From contig NZ_LVHI01000012.1 of assembly GCF_001645385.1 (NCBI RefSeq), positions 559,552 through 623,551 on the forward strand: DNA of 64,000 nucleotides, read 5' to 3'. Each line of letters starts with the position of its first letter. The stretch's first letter is position 1. The DNA is from Rhodococcoides kyotonense. GTDB taxonomy: Bacteria; Actinomycetota; Actinomycetes; Mycobacteriales; Mycobacteriaceae. The notes beneath the pieces were generated by a model. That model did not search any database. It saw nothing but the letters and a program-made list of their open reading frames with translations, and had not been told where the DNA came from. The position numbers and the translations under genes were made by a program. Shown one piece after another: positions 1 to 10,021 of the stretch.

Positions 1-3000
1 ATCGTGACGGGCGTTCCCCTCCGGAGTTCGGCGGCCGTGGCCCACACGGTGGCTTCCGTCGGGCCGTACACGTTCCAGACCGTGTCGCCGACGGCCGTCA
101 GCTGGTCGGCGAGTTCGGCCGGGACAGCTTCACCACCGACGAGCACACGCACGGAACAGTCCCGCAGGCTACCGAGCAGCAGGCGCCACAGCGACGGTGT
201 CGCCTGCACGACAGTCGCATTCGACTCGGCGATCACCGCCGCGAGCTTCGGTGGATCGACGACGGTCGTGCGCGGAACGACGACGACGGACGCGCCGACG
301 ATCAACGGACACAACAGTTCCAGCACCGCGATGTCGAACGACACCGTCGTCACGGCGACGAGGGTATCGGACGACCGGACCCACCCCAGCCGAACCGCGG
401 CGTCGGCGAACGCGGCAAGGTTCGCCGTCGTCACCATGACGCCCTTGGGGTTGCCCGTGGTACCGGAGGTGTGGATGACGTAGGCAAGTGCGTCGTCGGC
501 CACCGGCACCGGGGGCAGGACGACGTCGGACCGGCGCTCGACATCGACGTCGTCGACGAGGACCGCGGGCAGGTCGATCCACGACACCGCGTCGACGGTG
601 GCACGCTGCACGAGAACGCACGTCGGCCTCGCGTCGTCCATCATGTACTGCAGGCGCTGCCGCGGGTAGTCGACATCCAGCGGCAGGTACGCCGCACCGC
701 ACCGCAGGACGGCCAACAGGGCCGTCGGAAGGTCCTCGTCACGACCGATCGCGACGCCGACGACCGATCCGGGCCGCACACCGTTCTCGGTCAGAACACG
801 CGCTGTCGCCTCCACGCGAGACGCGAGTTCGCCGTATGTGAGGACGCGGTCACCGGCGACCACGGCGACGCCGTTCGGGTCGTGCACGGCACGATCGTGG
901 AAACGGCGGATCAGCGACTGCGGAACGGATTCGCGCACAGGCGAATACAGCAGGTCGTCTCGACCGGATCGCGACAGCGGCTCGTCGGGGCGTTCCAGTA
1001 CGTCGTCCAGCGAACGGATGATCTCGGCGGCGAGGTTCCGGGTGGTACCGACGTCGAACAGATCGGCCGCACCGCCGACGGCCACCTCCGTACCGTCCCG
1101 GCTCTCCCGCAACCACACTGCGACGTCCATACGGGCAGGTGGGTCGACGGGTTCCAGTTCGGTCGCCGTCGCCTCTCCCCACCGCATCGAGTCACCGCGA
1201 ACCTCGTGCCCGACCATGGTCTGGAACAGCGGGTGTCTGCCCAACAGTCGCTCCGGCGCGACCGCGTCGACGACACGATCGAACGGAACGTGCTGATGTT
1301 CGAGTGCAGCCAGAGATGTTGCGCGCACGCGTTCGAGCACCTGGGCCGGTGTGGGGTTGCCCGACAGGTCGATTCGATGAACGACCGTGTTGACGAGGTA
1401 GCCCACGGTGTCACGGAAACGGCCGTCGCCGAGGAGTTCTCGGTCCGACACCGTCGTGCCCAGCGGTATGTCGACACCTGCGCCGAACCTGTTCCACGCC
1501 AGTGCGACTGCGGCCTCGAGGATCATCAGCGGGCTGACCCCGTGACGGACGGCGGCAGCGCGCATTTCCCGGGCGGTCTTCTCGCTCACTGCCGTGCGCA
1601 CGCCCACCGAACGATGCGACGCGTCTCGCGGTCGAGGCCGGTCGGTCGGAAGGTCGAGTTCGGCAGGAAGATCGGCGAGCGCGCTCGACCAGTACTGCAC
1701 CGAGTCCGACGGGGTGTCGGCCTGGGCCGCGAACTCCCAGAACGACGGTGCACCGCTGTCGAGCCTGGGCACCTGCCCTGCGAGCCGCTGCTCGTACGCC
1801 CGCCCCAGCGATTCCAGGACTACTCTCACCGACGCTCCGTCGATCGCGATGTGGTGCACGACGATCACGAGCACGAGCCGGTCACCACTACCGCGAATCA
1901 CGCTCGCGCGGGCCGGTACTCGCCGTTCGATGTCGAAGACGGCATCGGGAGCGGTGAGGAACGACTGGGCGGCCTCCTGCATGTCCACCGAGGCGTCGAC
2001 GATCGTCAGCTTCGGAATCTCCGACTCACCCCGGACGTGAGGTCGTGGGTCGCCGCCGGCGTCCGCTGGGTAGCACGTCCGCAGAATGTCGAAGTGCACC
2101 AGAACATCACGCCAGGCATCACGTAACGCGTCGACGTCGACGGGACCGGCCAGTTCGAGCACGACGGGGACGTCGTGTGCGTGCGAACCCGGGCTCAGCC
2201 GTTCGAGTATCCACAGACGCTTCTGCGCCGAGGACACGACCGGCTCGGCGGTGATCGATTCCGGCGCCGGCGGGATCGCCAGCGTACGCGACAGTGCTGC
2301 AATCGATCTCGGCGTGCGAGCGTCGAATATCTCGGCGACGGTGACTGCAATCCCCACGCGACGCAGGGCAGCGACCGCACGCATCGCGGCGAGCGAGTGG
2401 CCCCCGCGGTCGAAGAAGTCGTCGTCGACACCGATCGGTACCTCGAGCACGGTGGACAGCTGCGTCGCGACGGTCTCGGCGGTCAGCGGATCGGCCGCCG
2501 ACGACGGTACGACGGATGCGGCTCGGGCGTCTCGGCGCGGTGGAAGCGTCGGGATCGACGACGGCACGAAGTCCGAGGCGGGCCGTTCGAGGTCGACGAT
2601 CATCTCGGTGAGAATCTCCGAAAGTGACTGCACGACAGCCCGAACGACGTCTACACCGACCTCGCCGGGATCGTGATCGACGACGAGCGTGAATCGGTCT
2701 CCCGGGGGCGCGAGCAGCGACAGCGGATACTGCGTGACGCTGACGTTTCCGATACCCAGGATGCGCGTCTCCGCAGACGGATCGTCGTCGGCACCGAACG
2801 CGCCGGGATAGTTCTCGAACACGACGAGCGTGTCGAACAACGGACCACGGCCACGGGCGTCGGCGAAGGCTTCGATCTCCGACAACGGGAGTTGCTGTGC
2901 GTCACCGAGGTCGTACTGTTCGGACTGGCTTCGCTGCAGCACCTCGCGCAACGGGCGCGCATCGAGCTGCATACGAACCGGCACGGTGTTGCTGAACAGA

Positions 3001-6000
3001 CCGACCATCTCTTCGACGCGGTCGAGGTCCGACGGTCGGCCGGAGACGGTGGTGCCGAACACCACGTCGTCCCCGCCGACGAGAGCGCACAGCACCGCGC
3101 TCCAAGCGCCCTGCACCAGAGTGTTGACGGTGAGGCCGTTCTCCCGGGCGAGACCAGCCAGCGCCTCACCCGTCGACGACGGAAGTTCGACGGCGATCGA
3201 CGACCCGGCCGTTCCGGAATCGCCGGTCCCGCGGGCGACGATCGTCGGCTCCGTGACTCCGGCGAGCCGGGTCCGCCACAGTTCCTGCAGTGCGGTGTGA
3301 TCCAGCCTGCTCAACCAGCGAAGAAAGTCGGCATAGTCGGCGGCCGGTGCACGTCCCGCCCCGCCGTGGTTGTAGTGCTGCACCAGCTCGCGCAGCACGA
3401 TGGGTGTGGACCAGCCGTCGGTCACCAGATGGTGGGCATTCAGAACGAGGCGGGTGCGACTCTGCGGCAACAGCACCACGTGTGCAGCGAGAAGCGGGCC
3501 GCGTCGGACGTCGAACACCGTAGTTGCGGCGCGATTCTGCACGAGAGCGGCGACGGAGTCGGCGGCACGTCGAGACAGCGTGCGCACGTCGGTCACGTCC
3601 CAGCGAACACTCTTGTCGCGTGGAATGGATTGAACCGGCTCGTCCACTCCTTCGAAATGGAAGCCGGACGCCAGGTTCGGGTGACGGGACACGACCGCGT
3701 CGAATGCGTCGTGCAGTCGACGGGGGTCCAGGTCGCCGTCGAGGTCGACGACGGCCGTCAGGGTGTACACGTCACGTTCGGCGTGGCGCGCGGCGTGAGC
3801 CAGCAGACCGGCTTGCAGCGGCGACAGCGGCAGCAGAGTGTCCAGTGGGCCGGTGATGGACTCGAGTTCGTCGATCTGGCGCTGAGTGACCGACACCGTG
3901 TCGCAGTCCACCGCGCTCAGTCCACCGTCGAACACGGCGGCGTGCACCGTGAGGCTCTCCAGCGCGTCGGCGAACGACGACTGCAGCGAGGCCACCGCGT
4001 CGGCGTCCAGGAGCTCGTTCGCCGCGGTCCATTCGATCACGAGGTGCGAGTCCTGCGCGAAGACGTTGACGGCCAACACTTCCGACAGTGTCCGACCGTG
4101 CGGTTCGACGACCCCGAAGGCATCGCCCGGCGCGGAACGCCAGCCTGCACCCGACAGGCCGGTCGACGCGCCCATGTAGTTCAGCACGATCTGCGGTGCG
4201 GGCAACGACGCGAGGTCACGTCCCGCGTCGTCCAGGAACCGCAGGACGCCGTACCCCACTCCGCTGTCGCGGCCGCGTCGGCGATCGGTCTTGACGGCAT
4301 GCAGCATCTCGGCGAGAACTGCTCCACCCGAACGCGCTTCGGCGAACCGCTCGTCCGCCGAGACGCACGAGCCCGGCACCGTCACGGGATATTCGGTCGT
4401 GAACCACCCGACGGTCGAACCGCGGCCGCGACGGTCGCCGTTCTCGGTGTCCCGGCCGTGGCCTTCCATGAGGACCGGGAAGTCGCCCTGGTCACCGAAC
4501 GAGCTGCGCACCGCAAGAGCGAGCGCGACGAGAAGAACGTCGTCGGGTCGAGCGCTGTACTTGGCGCACAGGTCGAGGACTGCAGCTGCGACGGCACCCG
4601 ACGCCGTCGTCGTGGTGACCGACGCGGTCGCATGGGTGTCGACGCCGGGCCGTGGCGCGGTCTCGGTCAACACCGCACGATTCGACGTCAGGACTGCGGA
4701 CCAGTGACTCAGTTCGTCGAGATAGCGATGCGCCGCGGCGCGATCGGCGAGTTCACCCGCACGATGCCGCCAGGACTGTTCGTCGGTCCTCGCGAGTTCA
4801 CGGCCGGATGCCGTCGCCACCAGGTCTGCGACCAGCACGCTCCAGGACACCGCGTCGACAGCGAAGTGATGCACGACGGTCAGCACCCGGTCCGGGCCGT
4901 CCACGACCCGAATCACGCCGAGCCGCACCATCGTTCCGGCAACCGGGTTCAAGTCCTGCGCGAGTTCGTGCGCGAGGCACGCGGTTCGAGTTCCTGCGTC
5001 CGCGCTCGACATCGGCCCGAGTTCGGCGACCTCGGCCGGATCGGCGGACTCGGCGATGTCCACCGATTCCGCGTCGCGCACCGTCATCCGCAGGGCCGCA
5101 TGGCGACCGAGCACGGTGCGCAGTGCGGCCTGCAGCTGTTCGACGTCCACGTGCTCGTCGACCTCGACGGCAGTCCACTGCGCGTACGACGCCACCGCAT
5201 CGAGCGTGTCGACGGACAGCGCGTTGCGCATGACGGGAGTCGTCGGGGCGGGGCCGACGGCGATGTCGTCGTCGACGTCGTCGGCACGCCGCTCGAGCGT
5301 CCGCGACGCGGCGGCCAACGCAGCGAGGTCACGCCCGGACAGAATCTCCTTCGGTGTCAGCACCACTCCGTGCCCGCGCAATCGCGCGCTGATGGCGATC
5401 GCGCCGATACTGTCCCCGCCGAGGGTGAACAAGTCGGAGTCGACGGAGACGTCGTCGTGCCCCAGGACTTCACCGACGACAGCACACAGCGCGAATTCGG
5501 CTGAGGTGCTCGGTGTTCGGTCGACCGAGACCGGACCGGACGCCGACGGCGCAGGCAACCGGGCACGGTCGACCTTGCCGTTGACGGTGACGGGCAGTTC
5601 GTCGAGTACGACGACGGCCGACGGAACGAGATGATCGGGGACCCGCGTGAGCAGTGCGCGTCGGATGTCGTCACCGCTCGTGGCTTCGTGGGCGGTGACA
5701 TAGCCGACGACCTTGGTGCCTGCCCCGGACCCGAAGACGACGGCAACCGCGGCACGCACCGGATCGATCTGTGCGAGAACCTCTTCCACTTCCCGCAGTT
5801 CGACGCGATGGCCCCGGATCTTGACCTGGTCGTCGGCGCGACCGAGATACTCGAACCCGGTGGCGTCGTCCCAGCGCGCGAGGTCGCCGGTGCGATACAT
5901 GCGGCGCCCGGGAAGGTACGGATTCGCGACGAACCGGTCGGCGGTGGCACCCGGTCGATCGAGGTATCCGCGCGCGAGCTGCGGGCCGGCCAGATACAGT

Positions 6001-8408
6001 TCGCCGACTTCGCCGTCGAGCACGGGCCGAAGCGCACCGTCGAGCAGGTAGGCCGCGGTTCCGTCGAGAGGACGACCGATGCGTACCACGCCCGAGTCGA
6101 CGTCGTCCGAGATCGCGTCGACCGTCGCTTCGGTCGGTCCGTACATGTTGTAGACGCGAGCCGCACTCGCCCCCAGCACTGCGGCGAGCGCGGGAGGCAA
6201 CGCCTCACCGCCGACGACGACGGTGGTCACGCCGGATTCGGCCAGTCCCGCGTCCACGAGGAACGACGCCATGGACGGGGTCGTGTCGACGACGTCGATC
6301 GCGTCGTCCGCGAACTTCTGGATCTGCAGGTCGGCATCGCGCTGAACGTCGCTGTCGTACAGGAACACTCGGTGGCCGTCGAGAATCCACAGCAGGGGAT
6401 CGAGCGAGGCGTCGAAGGCGAACGACGTGGTGTGTGCGACGTGCAGACGGCGCCCACCCACGCGTGACGCGGCATCGGCGTAGACACTGGCACGCTGACG
6501 CGCGACGAGGTGCGCCAGGCCGCCCGCGCGTACGACGACGCCTTTGGGAGTACCCGTCGAGCCGGACGTGAACAGCACGTAGGCCATGTCGTCGGGTCGG
6601 GACGCGGCCGACTCCCCCAGTCGGACTGCGTCCCCGGTCAGGTCGTTCAGAAGCAGGACGTCGCAGTCGACTGCCACCGGCGAAGTTTCGGCACACAGCA
6701 TTAGCACCGGCTTCGCCTGGGAAGCGAGCGCGTCGAGCCGTTCGGTCGGGTATGCCGGGTCGAGCACGACGTACGCCGCGCCGACCTCCCACACGGCGAA
6801 GATGCTCGCGACGATGTCCGCGCTGCGTGGCAGCGCCAACGCGACGATGTCGTCCGCACCGACCCCGCGGCGCCGAAGCACCCCAGCGATGGTGCCGACG
6901 CGCTCTCCGAGTTCGGCTGCGGTCCAGTGTGTCTCGGAATCGACCAGCACGACCTCGTCCGCATGACGGACGACCATGTCCGCGAACACCGTTCGCACGG
7001 GCGGCGCGTCACGAACCAAGGGAGGCGGCGTCCACCCGGCGGGAATCCCCGTGCCGCGCAGGTCGACGTCGGCCAGCGTCGGTCGTTCGGGAGCGCACAG
7101 CGCACCGACGAGCTCGGCCAGACCCCGCACACGGGCCGCCGCGGCCTCGGCGGACACAGCCCTCGCGTCGACCTCGAAGCCGAGCAGCATCCGTCCACCG
7201 TCGAGGGGCGTGGCCGTCAGACCGAGTTCCTCGGGCGGACCGCCCGCGACATTCCGCAGGGTTCCGACCGCCCCGGCGAAGTCGAGCTCGACGTCGAACG
7301 CCTTCAGGTTGATACCGACACCGTGCAGCAGCGCACCCGCGCCAGGGGCGGAAAGGTCGCGCACGATGTCTTCACCGCGATAGCGCTGATGGGCTCGCAG
7401 CTCGCCGAGAGCCGCGGCCACCGACGTCGCGAGTGCCCGGACGTCGTCGGTCAGGGACACCGACACACGCAGCGGCAGAACGTTCACGGCCATCGACGGG
7501 GTGGTCAGTGTCGCGCGCGTGGTGCGCACCATGATGGGCAGGGCAAGGACGACATCGGTGGTCTGCTGCAGGCGGGCGACGAAGCCTGCGTACGCTCCGA
7601 TGAACACGTCGGCCCACGTACAGCCGATGTCCTCGGCGATCGACCTCAGCAACGCCATCCCGTCCGCCTCGACGACGGCGCGCGCGGAGTGCGTCTGCGG
7701 AGCCGATCCGACGTCGCCGGTCGATCGTCCGCGCAGCTCGGGAAGCGGACTGAGCCGCCGCATCCAGTAGTCCCGATCGGAGGAGGCGTCGTCGGATTCC
7801 CGGTACCGGACGTCCTCGGTGACGACGTCGGTGAACGAGCCGAACGGATTCGGGCGCAGCGTCTTTCCAGTCACCGCCGACGTGTACCGTGCGGCGAGAC
7901 GGCGCGAGATCATCGCAGCGGAGTAACCGTCGACGATCAGGTGGTGGTAGAGCTGAACGCACCACACCTCGGTCTCGGAGAGCCGAAGAACGGTGTAGAC
8001 GAAGAGTTCTCGATCGACCATCTCTCGGGCTGCCTCGGCCGCGTCCCGCCGAATGCGCGTGACGTGTTCGTGGGCTGCAGCGTGGGGATCCGCCTGGCCG
8101 GTCAGGTCGACGACCGGAACGTCGACGGCGTCCGCCGGTTCGATCCACTGCCGCGGCCCGTCGTCGGATGCCACGAAGCGGAGTCGCATCGTGTCCGCCT
8201 CGGCAACCGTGGCGCTGATGGCGTCGATCAGAACCGACACGTCGATCGGCACGCCGTCATCGGACGCGTCGATCTCGAGCACCTCGCCGACGAGGTAGTA
8301 CGGCGAATCCGGTTCCAGCCGTTGTGCATTCCAGATACCCAGCTGGGCGCCGGTCAGAGGCATCAGTGCCGCTGCTGTGTCGGTGCGGTGCTCTTCGACG
8401 AGTGTCAT
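1..8408 (-). CDS. siderophore non-ribosomal peptide synthetase, C-terminal part beyond the window
   Basis: Large NRPS, about 2,800 residues visible and open at the left edge. Domains by motif (approximate residues): C1 16-440 (LTGAQLGIW; HHLIVDG near 152); A1 480-950 (FTSGSTGTPKG near 610, NMYGPTE near 755, NGKVDR near 945); T1 with LGGDSIGAIA near 997; epimerase E (HHFAVDAVSW near 1180, VGWFTTEYPV near 1333); C2 1515-1920 (HHLVTDGWS near 1660); T2 with GGHSLAAM near 2003; C3 2058-2470 (HHIAIDGAS near 2183); A2 from 2480 (HTSGTTGNPKG near 2645, NVYGPTE near 2780). C2 runs straight into T2 with only a short linker and no A domain. My manual ten-residue code for A1 is D-A-D-D-V-G-M-V-D (acidic pocket, suggests Arg/Orn-like substrate) and for A2 D-I-L-Q-L-G-V-V-W (close to the known Gly code). 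The N-terminal C domain probably accepts DHB. ATG overlaps the stop of the DHB-AMP ligase (ATGA). Family and domains are certain; substrates are inferred. Confidence 0.95.
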   Translation of the reverse strand, partial: MTLVEEHRTDTAAALMPLTGAQLGIWNAQRLEPDSPYYLVGEVLEIDASDDGVPIDVSVLIDAISATVAEADTMRLRFVASDDGPRQWIEPADAVDVPVVDLTGQADPHAAAHEHVTRIRRDAAEAAREMVDRELFVYTVLRLSETEVWCVQLYHHLIVDGYSAAMISRRLAARYTSAVTGKTLRPNPFGSFTDVVTEDVRYRESDDASSDRDYWMRRLSPLPELRGRSTGDVGSAPQTHSARAVVEADGMALLRSIAEDIGCTWADVFIGAYAGFVARLQQTTDVVLALPIMVRTTRATLTTPSMAVNVLPLRVSVSLTDDVRALATSVAAALGELRAHQRYRGEDIVRDLSAPGAGALLHGVGINLKAFDVELDFAGAVGTLRNVAGGPPEELGLTATPLDGGRMLLGFEVDARAVSAEAAAARVRGLAELVGALCAPERPTLADVDLRGTGIPAGWTPPPLVRDAPPVRTVFADMVVRHADEVVLVDSETHWTAAELGERVGTIAGVLRRRGVGADDIVALALPRSADIVASIFAVWEVGAAYVVLDPAYPTERLDALASQAKPVLMLCAETSPVAVDCDVLLLNDLTGDAVRLGESAASRPDDMAYVLFTSGSTGTPKGVVVRAGGLAHLVARQRASVYADAASRVGGRRLHVAHTTSFAFDASLDPLLWILDGHRVFLYDSDVQRDADLQIQKFADDAIDVVDTTPSMASFLVDAGLAESGVTTVVVGGEALPPALAAVLGASAARVYNMYGPTEATVDAISDDVDSGVVRIGRPLDGTAAYLLDGALRPVLDGEVGELYLAGPQLARGYLDRPGATADRFVANPYLPGRRMYRTGDLARWDDATGFEYLGRADDQVKIRGHRVELREVEEVLAQIDPVRAAVAVVFGSGAGTKVVGYVTAHEATSGDDIRRALLTRVPDHLVPSAVVVLDELPVTVNGKVDRARLPAPSASGPVSVDRTPSTSAEFALCAVVGEVLGHDDVSVDSDLFTLGGDSIGAIAISARLRGHGVVLTPKEILSGRDLAALAAASRTLERRADDVDDDIAVGPAPTTPVMRNALSVDTLDAVASYAQWTAVEVDEHVDVEQLQAALRTVLGRHAALRMTVRDAESVDIAESADPAEVAELGPMSSADAGTRTACLAHELAQDLNPVAGTMVRLGVIRVVDGPDRVLTVVHHFAVDAVSWSVLVADLVATASGRELARTDEQSWRHRAGELADRAAAHRYLDELSHWSAVLTSNRAVLTETAPRPGVDTHATASVTTTTASGAVAAAVLDLCAKYSARPDDVLLVALALAVRSSFGDQGDFPVLMEGHGRDTENGDRRGRGSTVGWFTTEYPVTVPGSCVSADERFAEARSGGAVLAEMLHAVKTDRRRGRDSGVGYGVLRFLDDAGRDLASLPAPQIVLNYMGASTGLSGAGWRSAPGDAFGVVEPHGRTLSEVLAVNVFAQDSHLVIEWTAANELLDADAVASLQSSFADALESLTVHAAVFDGGLSAVDCDTVSVTQRQIDELESITGPLDTLLPLSPLQAGLLAHAARHAERDVYTLTAVVDLDGDLDPRRLHDAFDAVVSRHPNLASGFHFEGVDEPVQSIPRDKSVRWDVTDVRTLSRRAADSVAALVQNRAATTVFDVRRGPLLAAHVVLLPQSRTRLVLNAHHLVTDGWSTPIVLRELVQHYNHGGAGRAPAADYADFLRWLSRLDHTALQELWRTRLAGVTEPTIVARGTGDSGTAGSSIAVELPSSTGEALAGLARENGLTVNTLVQGAWSAVLCALVGGDDVVFGTTVSGRPSDLDRVEEMVGLFSNTVPVRMQLDARPLREVLQRSQSEQYDLGDAQQLPLSEIEAFADARGRGPLFDTLVVFENYPGAFGADDDPSAETRILGIGNVSVTQYPLSLLAPPGDRFTLVVDHDPGEVGVDVVRAVVQSLSEILTEMIVDLERPASDFVPSSIPTLPPRRDARAASVVPSSAADPLTAETVATQLSTVLEVPIGVDDDFFDRGGHSLAAMRAVAALRRVGIAVTVAEIFDARTPRSIAALSRTLAIPPAPESITAEPVVSSAQKRLWILERLSPGSHAHDVPVVLELAGPVDVDALRDAWRDVLVHFDILRTCYPADAGGDPRPHVRGESEIPKLTIVDASVDMQEAAQSFLTAPDAVFDIERRVPARASVIRGSGDRLVLVIVVHHIAIDGASVRVVLESLGRAYEQRLAGQVPRLDSGAPSFWEFAAQADTPSDSVQYWSSALADLPAELDLPTDRPRPRDASHRSVGVRTAVSEKTAREMRAAAVRHGVSPLMILEAAVALAWNRFGAGVDIPLGTTVSDRELLGDGRFRDTVGYLVNTVVHRIDLSGNPTPAQVLERVRATSLAALEHQHVPFDRVVDAVAPERLLGRHPLFQTMVGHEVRGDSMRWGEATATELEPVDPPARMDVAVWLRESRDGTEVAVGGAADLFDVGTTRNLAAEIIRSLDDVLERPDEPLSRSGRDDLLYSPVRESVPQSLIRRFHDRAVHDPNGVAVVAGDRVLTYGELASRVEATARVLTENGVRPGSVVGVAIGRDEDLPTALLAVLRCGAAYLPLDVDYPRQRLQYMMDDARPTCVLVQRATVDAVSWIDLPAVLVDDVDVERRSDVVLPPVPVADDALAYVIHTSGTTGNPKGVMVTTANLAAFADAAVRLGWVRSSDTLVAVTTVSFDIAVLELLCPLIVGASVVVVPRTTVVDPPKLAAVIAESNATVVQATPSLWRLLLGSLRDCSVRVLVGGEAVPAELADQLTAVGDTVWNVYGPTEATVWATAAELRRGTPVT

Positions 8409-10021
8409 CGTGATTGGCTCTTCTTGTCGATCTTGCCCACCGAGGTCGTGGGGAATTCGGAGACGAACTCGAACTTGTCCGGAACGGTGTACGCAGCGAC
8501 CTTGCGCTGGGTACGAAGAAACGCCCGCAACTGTCCCGCCGTCGGCTCGTCGGAGTCGGGGTCACGGCGGATGACGAACGCGCAGATCTTCTCTCCGAGA
8601 ACGGGATCAGGAATGCCGACGACCGAGACGTCGTGAATCTTCTCGTGCGCGAGCAGATGGTTCTCGACGACCGCAGGCGCGACCTTCTCACCACCGCGGT
8701 TGATCTGATCCTTGCTGCGGCCGACGACCTGGAGATAGCCCCTGTCGTCCTGGACAACGATGTCACCGGTGGTGTAGAAGCCGTCCATGGTGAACGCAGT
8801 CCGATTGTGTTCGGGGGCACGGAAGTACCCGCGAATCGTGTACGGTCCGCGTGTCTGCAGATGACCCGGCATTCCTGTCTCCACCGGCTGCCCCGCATCG
8901 TCGACGACGCGTACCTCGTCGTCCGGCGAGATGGGCCTTCCCTGCGTGCCGAACACGGTGGCGTCGTCGTCGCCGACGCGGGTGTAGTTGACGAGCCCCT
9001 CGGCCATCCCGAAGACCTGGGTCAACGAGCAGCCCAGTTCGGGGCGAACCCGGCGAGCGACTTCCTCGGTCAGCTTCGCGCCGCCCACCCACACCGAGAC
9101 CAGCGACGTCAGATCGCGTACCCGGCGCGCCGACGAATTGAGCCACGCCATCAGGACCGGGGGCACCAACGGTGCGTGCGTGACCGCATGCTGCTCGACC
9201 AGGCGCAGGCACGTGTCGGGCGACGGATCGGGCGCCATCACGACGCTGCCGCCGACGGCGACGACACCGAGCAATCCCGGAGAGCTCATCGTGAAGTTGT
9301 GCGAGATGGGCAGTGCCGCAAGCATGACGGACGTCTCGTCGATCTCGCAGATGCGCGCACTCTCGCGCACCGAGTAGAGGTAGTCGTCGTGCGTGCGCGG
9401 GATCAGCTTGGGCGTGCCGGTCGTTCCGCCGGACAACTGCAGAAACGCGATGTCCGACGGCAACGCACGTGTGCGCCTCGGCACCGCGTCCGCGGTGGCC
9501 CACGACGGCTTTCCGACCGGCACGACCACGGTGACCAGATTCGCTACGGCAGAGCGGATTTCGTCTGCGATCTCGGTGTACGAGGTCGACCCGAAGCGGT
9601 CGACGGTGACGTACGCCCGGGCTTCGGTGGCGCGGCAGAACTGTTCGAGCTCGGCTCGTCGGTGTGCTGCGAGCGCGAAGACGGGTAACGCACCGAGCTC
9701 GAACAGCGCGAAGACGACCTCGACGAATTCGCTGGTGTTCGGCATGTGCACCACGACGCGGTCACCGCGGCCGATACCTCGCGCGTCGAATTCGCCTGCC
9801 ACCGCTTGGACGCGATCGGCCAACTCGGCGTAGGTCAGCGCGCGATGGTCGTCGACCACCGCGATGCGCGTCGGATACTCGGACACGCTGTCCGCCAACA
9901 GATCCGAGTGCGTCTGCCCGGTCCAGTAGCCCTTGTCCCGGTAGTCGGCTGCGAACTCCTTGGGATAGGGCACGACACCGTCGAGCACCAGCGGCGTGAG
10001 CGTGTCCACCGACGAGCTCAT
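8405..10021 (-). CDS. dhbE: 2,3-dihydroxybenzoate-AMP ligase
   Basis: Stand-alone aryl-acid adenylating enzyme (DhbE/EntE family, 538 aa, the usual length). It activates DHB as the acyl adenylate and loads it on an aryl carrier protein. Visible motifs: SGGTTGTPKLIPRTH (P-loop like), FGMAEGLVNYT, GRSKDQINRGGEK and the terminal VGKIDKK containing the catalytic Lys. The core LPISHNFTMSS has Asn where amino-acid A domains carry Asp, and Ser (not Cys) three residues later, the pattern of DHB rather than salicylate specificity. The start ATG at 10021 gives an N terminus colinear with DhbE and overlaps the isochorismatase stop (ATGA); the stop overlaps the NRPS start. The C terminus ends soon after the catalytic Lys, slightly shorter than in EntE. 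The order isochorismatase, ligase, NRPS in one operon fits siderophore assembly. Confidence 0.93.
   Translation of the reverse strand: MSSSVDTLTPLVLDGVVPYPKEFAADYRDKGYWTGQTHSDLLADSVSEYPTRIAVVDDHRALTYAELADRVQAVAGEFDARGIGRGDRVVVHMPNTSEFVEVVFALFELGALPVFALAAHRRAELEQFCRATEARAYVTVDRFGSTSYTEIADEIRSAVANLVTVVVPVGKPSWATADAVPRRTRALPSDIAFLQLSGGTTGTPKLIPRTHDDYLYSVRESARICEIDETSVMLAALPISHNFTMSSPGLLGVVAVGGSVVMAPDPSPDTCLRLVEQHAVTHAPLVPPVLMAWLNSSARRVRDLTSLVSVWVGGAKLTEEVARRVRPELGCSLTQVFGMAEGLVNYTRVGDDDATVFGTQGRPISPDDEVRVVDDAGQPVETGMPGHLQTRGPYTIRGYFRAPEHNRTAFTMDGFYTTGDIVVQDDRGYLQVVGRSKDQINRGGEKVAPAVVENHLLAHEKIHDVSVVGIPDPVLGEKICAFVIRRDPDSDEPTAGQLRAFLRTQRKVAAYTVPDKFEFVSEFPTTSVGKIDKKSQSR

Noticed and set aside
2330..3860. 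A frameshift hiding an A domain in the C-T unit
   Set aside because: C2 and T2 motifs are in the same frame as the start codon at 8408, and the linker is too short in any frame for an A domain.
471..8636. Several long plus-strand open frames (for example 471-2126, 2673-5504, 6927-8636) opposite the NRPS
   Set aside because: They lie antisense to an unambiguous NRPS reading frame and contain no recognisable domain; long antisense frames are expected in high-GC genes with strong third-position bias.
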